From contig NZ_CALIAV010000053.1 in NCBI RefSeq assembly GCF_938045625.1, positions 1 through 19,162 on the forward strand: DNA of 19,162 nucleotides, given 5' to 3'. The position numbers and the translations under genes are program-made. The notes under the pieces are model-generated. The model was not told where the DNA came from. It saw only the letters and a list, made by a program, of their open reading frames with translations, and ran no database searches. The DNA is from an uncultured Campylobacter sp. (GTDB lineage: Bacteria; Campylobacterota; Campylobacteria; Campylobacterales; Campylobacteraceae). Shown here piece after piece: positions 13,619-19,162 of the stretch (its first letter is position 1; each line of letters begins with the position of its first letter).

Positions 13619-15180
13619 TAGGCCTTTACCTCGGCTTTCTTGTGCTTTTCAAAGAGTTTATTTACAAAAACTTGCTGAATAACCGAGCAGACGTTGTTTA
13701 CGAACCAGTAAAGTGTAAGTCCCGCAGGGAAAGTCACAAAGAAAAACGTAAAGATAAGCGGTAAAAATTTCATTATCTTTTCTTGCATAGGATCGCTAAA
13801 GGTCGTCGGCGTGAGCTTTTGCTGAAGGAACATCGTCGCACCCATCAAAATAGGCAACACAAAATACGGATCCATAACCGAAAGGTCATGTATCCATAGT
13901 ATCCACGGCGCAGCTTTTAGCTCGATCGCGTTTAGCAGTACGCGGTAAATCGCAAAGAAAATCGGGATCTGCATAAGTATCGGCAAGCAGCCACCCATCG
14001 GGTTCGCGCCATTTTTCTTATATAGCTCCATCATGTGCATATTTAGCTTTTGCGGATCGCCTTTGTATTTGGCTTGCAGCTCTTTTACCTTTGGCGCTAG
14101 ATCTTTTAGCTTGTTCATCGATAGCATGCCTTTGTAGGTTAGCGGGAAAAGCACGATCCTGATAACTAGCGTCAGAACGACGATTGCCCAGCCCCAGTTG
14201 CCGATATAGCCGTAAAGTAAATTTAAGAATGCAAACATCGGTTTTGCGATAAAGGTAAACCAGCCGTACTCGATGACGTCCACAAGCTCCTCGTTTATCT
14301 GGCTTAGAGTAGCGTGGTCTTTGGCACCGATGTAGCCTTTAGCTTTAAAATTTTGCTCGCCTTTTACGAATATTACTGCATTACCCGCGCCGTCTTTTGA
14401 AACGACGGGATTTAAAAGTCCGTCAAATTTGAAAAATAAGGCCGTGTAGTATCTGTCGCTAGCTGCGGCTATGTTTACGTTATTAAAGCTTTCAGTCGCG
14501 TCTACGTCGCCATCCTCGATGATGGTTAGCTTGCCGTCGTTATGCTTAAGCAGCGCGCCGTGGACGGTATAGTTGTCGATAGCGACGCTTGGACGAAAAC
14601 CCGGAGTCACGTAGTATTCGCCCGCGCTCACGCTAAGATCTAGGTCGTAGCTTCCGTTTGGATAAAACGTGATTTTCTTAGTTACGCTAGAGCCTTGCAA
14701 ATTTTGCGTTAAAACTATACTTTTTGGCTCGCTGGCTAAATTTATCTCGCTAACGTCGCTCGTGTAAGCCACTTTAAAAGCTTGCTCATTTAAAGCTTTG
14801 TCGCTAAAGCGTACTTCAAGCGGTAACGGCTGAGCACCTGCTAGTTCGATGCGATTGCCTTCGGCGTTTTTGTATTTTTCGTCATTTAAATAAAATTTCG
14901 AAATCCTGCCCAGCTCGTCTATGCGCGCCTCAAAGTGTTCGCCCTTTATCACAGCGATCTCGCGGCTTTGAGTCGATGCGGCCTGCGGAGAGCTAGCGCC
15001 TGATGCGGTATTTGCGCTTGGAGCGGCGTTTGCTTGCCCTACCTGCTGCGCAGCTACTGTTTGATTTTGATCTAACGGCAAATTTTTAGGAATAAAAAAA
15101 TAATCGTAAGCGATAAAAAAGATAAAAGATAAAACGGTCGCTAATAACACGCGTTTTTGAACTGACATATTGTCTAACAC
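13618..15180 (-). CDS. yidC: Membrane protein insertase YidC
   Basis: A 520-residue Gram-negative-type YidC. It has a first membrane helix at about 8-27, a large periplasmic beta-sandwich domain (about 60-310) and the conserved insertase core with five helices (about 330-510). The core contains I-R-I-V-L-F-P-L-T-Y with the groove arginine, and M-G-G-C-L-P-I-L-M-Q-I-P. It inserts proteins into the inner membrane alone or with Sec. The start chosen is GTG at 15180, which has AAGGA seven bases upstream and overlaps the TAG of yidD by one base. The ATG four codons later (15168) has no ribosome site. Confidence 0.97.
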   Translation of the reverse strand: MLDNMSVQKRVLLATVLSFIFFIAYDYFFIPKNLPLDQNQTVAAQQVGQANAAPSANTASGASSPQAASTQSREIAVIKGEHFEARIDELGRISKFYLNDEKYKNAEGNRIELAGAQPLPLEVRFSDKALNEQAFKVAYTSDVSEINLASEPKSIVLTQNLQGSSVTKKITFYPNGSYDLDLSVSAGEYYVTPGFRPSVAIDNYTVHGALLKHNDGKLTIIEDGDVDATESFNNVNIAAASDRYYTALFFKFDGLLNPVVSKDGAGNAVIFVKGEQNFKAKGYIGAKDHATLSQINEELVDVIEYGWFTFIAKPMFAFLNLLYGYIGNWGWAIVVLTLVIRIVLFPLTYKGMLSMNKLKDLAPKVKELQAKYKGDPQKLNMHMMELYKKNGANPMGGCLPILMQIPIFFAIYRVLLNAIELKAAPWILWIHDLSVMDPYFVLPILMGATMFLQQKLTPTTFSDPMQEKIMKFLPLIFTFFFVTFPAGLTLYWFVNNVCSVIQQVFVNKLFEKHKKAEVKA

Positions 15181-15527
15181 TATTTTTCCTTTTGAAAGTC
15201 TAAATTTTTAATAACGTAGAATTTATTTTTTTTATACGGGACGAACCAAAATGCGATGTGTGATTTTAAATTTTGATTGGATATAAAAAAAGAGTCGAAA
15301 TTTTTACTAATGATGGGGTAGTCGATGCCGCCCTTAAAGAGTTGATTACAGCGTAAAATTCTAAAAATAACCGCGAAGAGCGCCGAGAAAAAGCCGTTAA
15401 ATTTGAACTGCCAAACGGCAAATTCCGAACACGAGGGATAGTATCTGCAAGACTTCGGAGTAAATTTAGAGATATAATCTTGATACGCTTTTATCAAAAA
15501 TAAAATAGCTTGTTTTATCATTTTCAT
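15180..15527 (-). CDS. yidD: Membrane protein insertion efficiency factor YidD
   Basis: A 115-residue protein. An amphipathic N-terminal helix (I-K-A-Y-Q-D-Y-I-S) is followed by the family signature S-C-R-Y-Y-P-S-C-S-E-F, then R-C-N-Q-L-F-K-G-G-I-D-Y-P. YidD sits at the inner membrane and aids YidC-dependent insertion. The ATG at 15527 overlaps the rnpA stop as ATGA and has AGG five bases upstream. An ATG 39 bases earlier would overlap rnpA more deeply and add an unconserved stretch. The tail after the conserved domain is about 45 residues and rich in aromatic and lysine residues. Confidence 0.93.
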   Translation of the reverse strand: MKMIKQAILFLIKAYQDYISKFTPKSCRYYPSCSEFAVWQFKFNGFFSALFAVIFRILRCNQLFKGGIDYPIISKNFDSFFISNQNLKSHIAFWFVPYKKNKFYVIKNLDFQKEK

Positions 15528-15868
15528 ATGCCTGATTTTATACATCCGAGTTTTTTCATAGCCCAAGAGATATTTTTTTTGAGCTTTAAAAACGAGCTTT
15601 TATCTAGCCCGTTTTTAACAACTATCACGTAAATGCCGTCCGCAAGCTCATTTGAAATCTCGACGACGACCGCTCGCAAAAGTCTTTTACATCGGTTGCG
15701 AACGACGGCTTTGCCCACCTTTTTGCTGGCTACGACGGCTAGTTTGTTTTCATTGCAAGGCTTAAAAAAGACTATCGCCTCTTCGCAGTGCCATTTGATG
15801 GCCTCTTTGTAGACGCTTGAAAACTCCTTTTGGCTACTTATAGGGCTAAATTTGCTTAAACGGCCAAT
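15524..15868 (-). CDS. rnpA: RNase P protein component RnpA, probable ATT start
   Basis: A 114-residue protein if started at the ATT at 15868, the normal family length. It is the protein subunit of RNase P, which matures tRNA 5' ends. The RNR signature K-A-V-V-R-N-R-C-K-R-L-L-R is present from residue 53, preceded by an N-terminal half that also reads as RnpA (L-S-K-F-S-P-I near 4-10, F-S-S-V-Y near 16-20, A-V-V-A-S-K-K at 44-50). No ATG, GTG or TTG lies in this frame between the upstream in-frame stop and the GTG at 15718, and starting at that GTG would drop 50 conserved residues. ATT has AAAAGG nine bases upstream, at 15878-15883. The gene would overlap rpmH by 13 bases. A sequencing error is the main alternative. 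Confidence 0.9.
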   Translation of the reverse strand: MGRLSKFSPISSQKEFSSVYKEAIKWHCEEAIVFFKPCNENKLAVVASKKVGKAVVRNRCKRLLRAVVVEISNELADGIYVIVVKNGLDKSSFLKLKKNISWAMKKLGCIKSGI

Positions 15869-15990
15869 CTTGCTCTGCCTTTTGCGCGTCTTGCGTTTAG
15901 CACTTTGCGGCCGTTTTTAGTTTTCATGCGGACGCGAAACCCGTGAGTGCGTTTTCTAGGGGTTTTATGAGGTTGGTATGTTCTTTTCAT
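15856..15990 (-). CDS. rpmH: 50S ribosomal protein L34
   Basis: A 44-residue, highly basic protein with the L34 sequence pattern: M-K-R-T-Y-Q-P near the start, then R-T-H-G-F-R-V-R-M, G-R-K-V-L, A-R-R-A-K-G-R and a closing L-A-V. It is a structural protein of the large ribosomal subunit. The ATG has AAGGA eight bases upstream. It is the first gene of the rpmH-rnpA-yidD-yidC-jag-mnmE operon, and its 3' end overlaps the proposed start of rnpA. Confidence 0.97.
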   Translation of the reverse strand: MKRTYQPHKTPRKRTHGFRVRMKTKNGRKVLNARRAKGRARLAV

Positions 15991-16027
15991 AAATTTTTCC
16001 TTATGGTGATTTTGATATAAGTCGGTG

Positions 16028-16035
16028 ATTTTATC
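16028..16035 (-). promoter_or_regulatory. Candidate -10 for the rpmH operon
   Basis: The minus strand reads GATAAAAT here, giving a leader of about 30 bases before the rpmH ATG. The flanks are rich in A and T, as in Campylobacter promoters. A second candidate, TATATC, lies about 15 bases closer to the gene. Confidence 0.35.
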
Positions 16036-16094
16036 AACAAATCGCTTAAAATCCTTTTAATAAATTTTTAAACTTCGTTTTAAAATAATAAAAA

Positions 16095-16100
16095 TATAAT
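16095..16100 (+). promoter_or_regulatory. Candidate -10 (TATAAT) for the acetyltransferase operon
   Basis: A perfect TATAAT lies in an AT-rich stretch 25 bases before the TTG start of the acetyltransferase. The ribosome site TTTAGGAG follows at 16113-16120. The leader would be about 20 bases. It lies back to back with the rpmH promoter. Confidence 0.6.
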
Positions 16101-16125
16101 CGCTTATTAAAATTTAGGAGCAAAT

Positions 16126-16602
16126 TTGCCTTACGTTATTAGAAAAGCCGTTAGAGCGGACATTGCAGCAGTTTGCAAGCTAGTTAAAGAGCTAGCCGAA
16201 TATGAAAAAATGAGTGATGAAGTAAAATTTACGCCCGAAATTTTCGCGGGGTCTGTTTTTGAGAAAAACTACGCCAGGATTTTAGTCTGCGAAACAGAGG
16301 GTAAAATCATAGCTTACGCGATATATTTTTACACCTTTTCCACGTTTTTGGGGCTTGGCGGGATGTACTTAGAGGATCTATACGTCCAAAAAGAGCATCG
16401 CAACAAAGGCATAGGAAAAGAGTTTTTTAAGCATCTAGCTCAAATTTGCAAGGACGAAAATCTGCAACGCCTCGAGTGGGCGTGCCTGCACTGGAACGAG
16501 CCCGGCATCAAATTTTATGAAAAAATGGGCGCGAAAAACCAGTCCGAGCAGTGGCGAAACTACCGCCTGGACGGCAAAAATTTAAGCAAACTCGCGCTTT
16601 GA
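16126..16602 (+). CDS. GNAT acetyltransferase, diamine/spermidine N-acetyltransferase (SSAT)-like
   Basis: A 158-residue single-domain GNAT protein. The acetyl-CoA loop is H-R-N-K-G-I-G-K (91-98). Around it lie SSAT-type features: E-L-A-E-Y-E-K near 22-28, Y-L-E-D-L-Y-V at 81-87, R-L-E-W near 115-118 and H-W-N-E-P-G-I-K-F-Y-E-K-M-G-A (122-136). SSAT proteins acetylate polyamines or related small amines in the cytoplasm; the substrate here cannot be read from sequence. The start is TTG, supported by a strong AGGAG six bases upstream; no ATG fits. First gene of a plus-strand operon divergent from rpmH. Confidence 0.88.
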   Translation: MPYVIRKAVRADIAAVCKLVKELAEYEKMSDEVKFTPEIFAGSVFEKNYARILVCETEGKIIAYAIYFYTFSTFLGLGGMYLEDLYVQKEHRNKGIGKEFFKHLAQICKDENLQRLEWACLHWNEPGIKFYEKMGAKNQSEQWRNYRLDGKNLSKLAL

Positions 16603-16641
16603 TTTATCTGTTTTTAACGCCCTTTTGGATATCATCGCGCG

Positions 16642-17271
16642 ATGAATTACGCAAACGAAATTTTAAGAGAGCTTTACTATCTTAGGGCGTTCGGATATAA
16701 GTTTGCCGATTTTTCGCCTTCGCTCGCGGCCTTGCCGAGAAGCCTTGCCGAGCTAAACGCAAGCATCAAAGAGTGCAATCTATGCGAGCTTTGCAAGAGC
16801 GCAAATCAGGCGCTAACGGGTTTTGGCGATAAAAGCGCCAAAGTAGTTTTCGTATTTGACGCGCCAAACGCCGCTGAGGATGCGAGCGGAGAGTTTTTGG
16901 CTGGCGACGATAAGTTTTTGCAAAATTTAAACGAGCTAGCGGGGCTTAAAAAGGAAGAAATTTACGTCACGAGCCTGCTAAAATGCAAGCCCGCCGCCAA
17001 AGCTCCGACAAACGCCTACGAGCTTTGCGAGCCGTATTTTAGCGCGGAAGCCCGTCTAGTCGCGCCAAAGCTCATCGTAGCGCTTGGCGAAGAGGTTTTT
17101 TACAAAATGATAAAACAAAGCGCACAAAGCTTTGAAACCATAAGGGGAAACATAATGAAATTTAAACACTCGCCCCTTCTGGCGACTTATTCGCCAAGCG
17201 TCGTAGCGAAAAATCCAAGCAAAAAAGAGCTGTTTTTCAGCGATCTAAAAAAGATAAAAGAGTACCTATGA
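16642..17271 (+). CDS. Uracil-DNA glycosylase family 4-like protein, divergent active site
   Basis: A 209-residue protein of the UDG superfamily. Four cysteines sit where family 4/5 enzymes hold a 4Fe-4S cluster: C45 and C48 (C-N-L-C), C115 (K-C-K-P) and C129 (E-L-C-E-P-Y). I-Y-V-T-S-L-L-K-C and P-K-L-I-V-A-L-G also match. The catalytic motif 1, usually G-E-x-P-G-x-x-E-D, reads D-A-P-N-A-A-E-D (73-80), and motif 2, usually H-P-S/A, reads S-P-S (184-186). A uracil-excision role is therefore doubtful; it may have altered specificity or a binding role. The ribosome site is weak (TTGGA). The stop overlaps the next ATG as ATGA. Confidence 0.85.
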   Translation: MNYANEILRELYYLRAFGYKFADFSPSLAALPRSLAELNASIKECNLCELCKSANQALTGFGDKSAKVVFVFDAPNAAEDASGEFLAGDDKFLQNLNELAGLKKEEIYVTSLLKCKPAAKAPTNAYELCEPYFSAEARLVAPKLIVALGEEVFYKMIKQSAQSFETIRGNIMKFKHSPLLATYSPSVVAKNPSKKELFFSDLKKIKEYL

Positions 17272-18467
17272 GAAAAATTTTAACCGTTTTATTGACCTGC
17301 TCGGCGCTATTTGCCAGGAGCGACAAACCCTCCGATATCCCACCTGCGAGCGAAATTTATATAAATTTAGAACCCGTTAAATGCAGCGACACATGTTTAT
17401 TAGAACTCGTTAGAGAGGGTCTTTTGCACAGCTTTTTAGCTCGCTACGAAGGAAGCTCCAATCAAGAAATTTTACAAGCCTTTAACGCTCTAAACGGCTC
17501 GTACGTAAACGCCGGCACCGAGAGCTTGACGCCAAGCTCAAACGCCGAGTTCAAGATCGCCGTCATCATCCCGCAAGATAGTATAAAAAGCTACGCCGGC
17601 GTCGTATCAAACGCGGTTATCGCCTATGTAGTGAGGCAAAATGCCCCTATCGACGTTAAATTTTACAACATCGGCAACGAAGCCCCAAGCGCTATCGACG
17701 GCGCGCTAGCACGCGCTAGAGGCGAAAATATCGCTTATATCATCGCGCCGTTTACGCCTGTTGGCGCAAAATATCTAAACGAGGTTTTAGATCCGTCTAT
17801 GACGGCTTTTGTGCCGACTCTGCACATCTCCAGCGTCGATTCACCGCAGGATAATTTGATATTCGGCGGTATAGACTATAAAGGGCAAGTCGAAAAACTG
17901 CTAAATTTCTCAAACGGCCAAGTCGCGGCATTTTCTGACGGTAGCGCGCTAGGAGCGGCGCTAAATCGCTACGCTGACGAGTTTAGCGGCGGGCTAGCCT
18001 ACGAAAACGAGATCGCAAACGGCGTCACCGACCTAAAGTCAATACTATCTGGTAACTCGAGACTAAGCGGCGCGACCGTTTTTCTAAACGTTCCGCTCGT
18101 AAAAGCCTCGATGGTGAGCTCTCAGATGCGCCTTTACGACGTCAAATTTAACGCCCTTTTAAGCACGCAGATAAACTACGCGCCGAGCATCTTTAAACTC
18201 ATGCAACCGCAAGATAGAGAAAAGCTCTATATAGCCAACTCGATTTCTAAAACCGACAGTGCACTAGACTCAAACAACGAAATTTTGGGGCAAAATTTGA
18301 ACTTTAACTGGGTTGGTTACTCCGCTAGCGCCGGGCTTGACTACATCTACGCGACCTACCTAAACCGCGGTGCGCAGAGGCTTTTTAACGAGAGTGTCGA
18401 GGACTCGCAGATCATCTATGATACGAAGGTTTTAAAAGCCGGCGAATACGGCTTTTACGAACAATAA
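17268..18467 (+). CDS. Periplasmic protein, LppC/type I periplasmic-binding fold
   Basis: A 399-residue protein with a signal peptide ending near A16 (L-F-A) and no lipobox, so it is probably a soluble periplasmic protein. Residues from about 90 onward (F-K-I-A-V-I-I-P, then alternating beta strands and helices, A-Y-I-I-A-P-F-T-P) look like a type I periplasmic-binding or LppC/LpoA-like fold. A C-S-D-T-C pair at about 39-43 could form a disulfide. LpoA activates a peptidoglycan synthase in enterobacteria, but that role is not shown here. It starts by ATGA overlap with the UDG-like gene and ends by overlapping ybgC tail to tail by 13 bases. Confidence 0.75.
   Translation: MRKILTVLLTCSALFARSDKPSDIPPASEIYINLEPVKCSDTCLLELVREGLLHSFLARYEGSSNQEILQAFNALNGSYVNAGTESLTPSSNAEFKIAVIIPQDSIKSYAGVVSNAVIAYVVRQNAPIDVKFYNIGNEAPSAIDGALARARGENIAYIIAPFTPVGAKYLNEVLDPSMTAFVPTLHISSVDSPQDNLIFGGIDYKGQVEKLLNFSNGQVAAFSDGSALGAALNRYADEFSGGLAYENEIANGVTDLKSILSGNSRLSGATVFLNVPLVKASMVSSQMRLYDVKFNALLSTQINYAPSIFKLMQPQDREKLYIANSISKTDSALDSNNEILGQNLNFNWVGYSASAGLDYIYATYLNRGAQRLFNESVEDSQIIYDTKVLKAGEYGFYEQ
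18433..18457 (-). terminator. ybgC terminator inside the convergent gene end
   Basis: TAAAAGCCG and CGGCTTTTA form a perfect 9-bp stem with a 7-base loop. On the minus strand the first three bases of the stem are the ybgC stop codon, and the second arm ends in CTTTTA, a good intrinsic terminator. All of it is inside the last codons of the plus-strand gene, so termination in the plus direction here would give a non-stop message. A second weaker hairpin (GAGGAGA 18468-18474 with TCTCCTC 18487-18493) follows the plus-strand stop. Confidence 0.6.
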
Positions 18468-18853
18468 GAGGAGAGAAAATCCACTATCTCCTCGCTCATC
18501 TTAGCAGGTCTTAGGTTGCTAACAAACGCAACCTCGACGTCCGCTTCAAAGACGAGCTCGGGTTCGCATTTGCCGCTTAAATTTGCGATTTTATAAATTT
18601 TTTGATTTATGAGCGCGGAGGCTTTTTTTAAGCTTGCCACGCTATTTTTTACCTCGAGTAGATCACCAAGGATGGCCGGTTTTTTAAATTTCGCCCAAAT
18701 CTCGCTCACGACAAAATGCCCGTCCTTGCTAAAAGGCTTAACCTCCGAATCAAAAAACATTTGGCTGCGTGCCCTTTCGCAATATTTTATATAGTTTGCA
18801 TGATAGACTATGCCGCCCGCGTCGGTATCTTCGTAGTAGATTCGTATTTTCAT
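18455..18853 (-). CDS. ybgC: YbgC-type acyl-CoA thioesterase (hotdog fold)
   Basis: A 132-residue hotdog-fold protein. The catalytic region Y-Y-E-D-T-D-A-G-G-I-V-Y-H-A-N-Y (6-21) includes the active-site aspartate D11 and conserved H18, followed by Y-C-E-R-A-R. YbgC hydrolyses short or longer acyl-CoA thioesters and is often near tol-pal genes, which are not in this window. AAAGG lies upstream of the ATG, and a TATAAT is found at 18910-18915. It converges with the periplasmic-protein gene, and its terminator lies within that gene. Confidence 0.9.
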   Translation of the reverse strand: MKIRIYYEDTDAGGIVYHANYIKYCERARSQMFFDSEVKPFSKDGHFVVSEIWAKFKKPAILGDLLEVKNSVASLKKASALINQKIYKIANLSGKCEPELVFEADVEVAFVSNLRPAKMSEEIVDFLSSYCS

Positions 18854-18909
18854 CGCTTGCCTTTATGCTTAAAGTCTCGCACATTTTACCCGTTTTTTTT
18901 AAAAGATTG

Positions 18910-18915
18910 ATTATA
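18910..18915 (-). promoter_or_regulatory. Candidate -10 (TATAAT) for ybgC
   Basis: TATAAT on the minus strand lies between the stop of the edge gene and ybgC, giving a leader of about 50 bases. A TAAAAT at 18883-18888 is an alternative closer to the gene. Confidence 0.4.
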
Positions 18916-18938
18916 AAAGCGTCGCCGTTAAAATTTCA

Positions 18939-19162
18939 TCACGCTCTTACGTCAAGCTTTCTGTAAAATTGGCCCCTCTCGCCTACTTCTATACCACCGC
19001 CAAACTCGTTATTTAAAAACGAAATATTATATAGATCCTTCGCCGTTAGGGTTTTATTATCTCCTAGGTATATCAAAAACTGTTTTCCATGCTTAGTAGA
19101 AAAGGATTTTATAGCGCTAGCTCCTATTTCCTGGAGCGTCTTATATTTGCCGTCGGTATCTA
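18939..19162 (-). CDS. 3' end of an unrecognised gene (partial)
   Basis: An open minus-strand frame enters at the window edge and ends at a TGA, giving the last 73 residues of a protein. It begins D-T-D-G-K-Y-K-T-L-Q-E-I-G and ends G-Q-F-Y-R-K-L-D-V-R-A, with G-G-G-I-E-V-G before that. The D-x-D-G start loosely recalls calcium-binding repeats of large secreted proteins, but this is only an impression. It uses AT-rich codons (CTA, ATA, AGA, AAT) more than its neighbours. The frame stays open for 74 codons with protein-like composition, so it is probably real; the 5' end is outside the window. Confidence 0.6.
   Translation of the reverse strand, partial: DTDGKYKTLQEIGASAIKSFSTKHGKQFLIYLGDNKTLTAKDLYNISFLNNEFGGGIEVGERGQFYRKLDVRA

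Noticed and set aside
1..19162. CRISPR array, tRNA, rRNA, insertion sequence or prophage
   Set aside because: No regularly spaced repeats, no tRNA-like cloverleaf, no transposase or phage genes were seen on either strand.

Overview
The window is about 19.2 kb of a Campylobacter-type (Campylobacterota) chromosome. Three things point there: the gene content and order, the codon and word usage (the palindrome TCAAATTTGA is scattered everywhere), and the rpmH-rnpA-yidD-yidC-jag-mnmE block followed by an acetyltransferase, a family-4-like uracil-DNA glycosylase, a periplasmic protein and a YbgC thioesterase. From memory, this is essentially the C. jejuni Cj0953c-Cj0965c neighbourhood. The fairly high G+C suggests one of the oral or gut species such as C. 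rectus, C. showae, C. curvus or C. gracilis, but the species cannot be fixed from sequence reading alone.

Left part (1-2302, minus strand): a three-gene operon encodes a DUF2249-like protein, a polytopic membrane protein with a histidine pattern like heme-copper oxidase subunit I or NnrS, and a DUF59/MIP18 Fe-S assembly-type protein. It has a TATAAT promoter and a possible Crp/Fnr-type palindrome near -42. A small secreted protein of 61 aa lies upstream.

Middle (2478-8870, minus strand): two purine biosynthesis genes, purH and purL, flank a pair of cell-quality-control genes: a soluble SppA/SDH-type serine protease and a membrane-anchored TerB-J-domain co-chaperone. The intergenic gaps hold inverted repeats, including a two-hairpin element of about 150 bp upstream of purH and an imperfect hairpin upstream of purL.

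Central operon (8871-15990, minus strand): rpmH, rnpA, yidD, yidC, jag and mnmE are followed, without a visible terminator, by three tandem paralogous lipoproteins ending at a strong GC hairpin. Almost every junction overlaps (ATGA or TAATG type) or is at most 32 bp, so the nine genes look co-transcribed and partly translationally coupled. rnpA has no ATG, GTG or TTG at its expected start and probably begins at an ATT codon inside rpmH.

Right part (15991-19162): a divergent promoter region leads to a plus-strand operon (SSAT-like acetyltransferase, UDG-like protein, LppC-like periplasmic protein). This operon converges on and overlaps ybgC, and the 3' end of an unrecognised minus-strand gene runs off the window.

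The most interesting items are the lipoprotein triplet inserted in a core translation/membrane-insertion operon, the ATT start of rnpA, the DUF2249/HCO-like/DUF59 operon, and the inverted-repeat element between purH and the J-protein gene.
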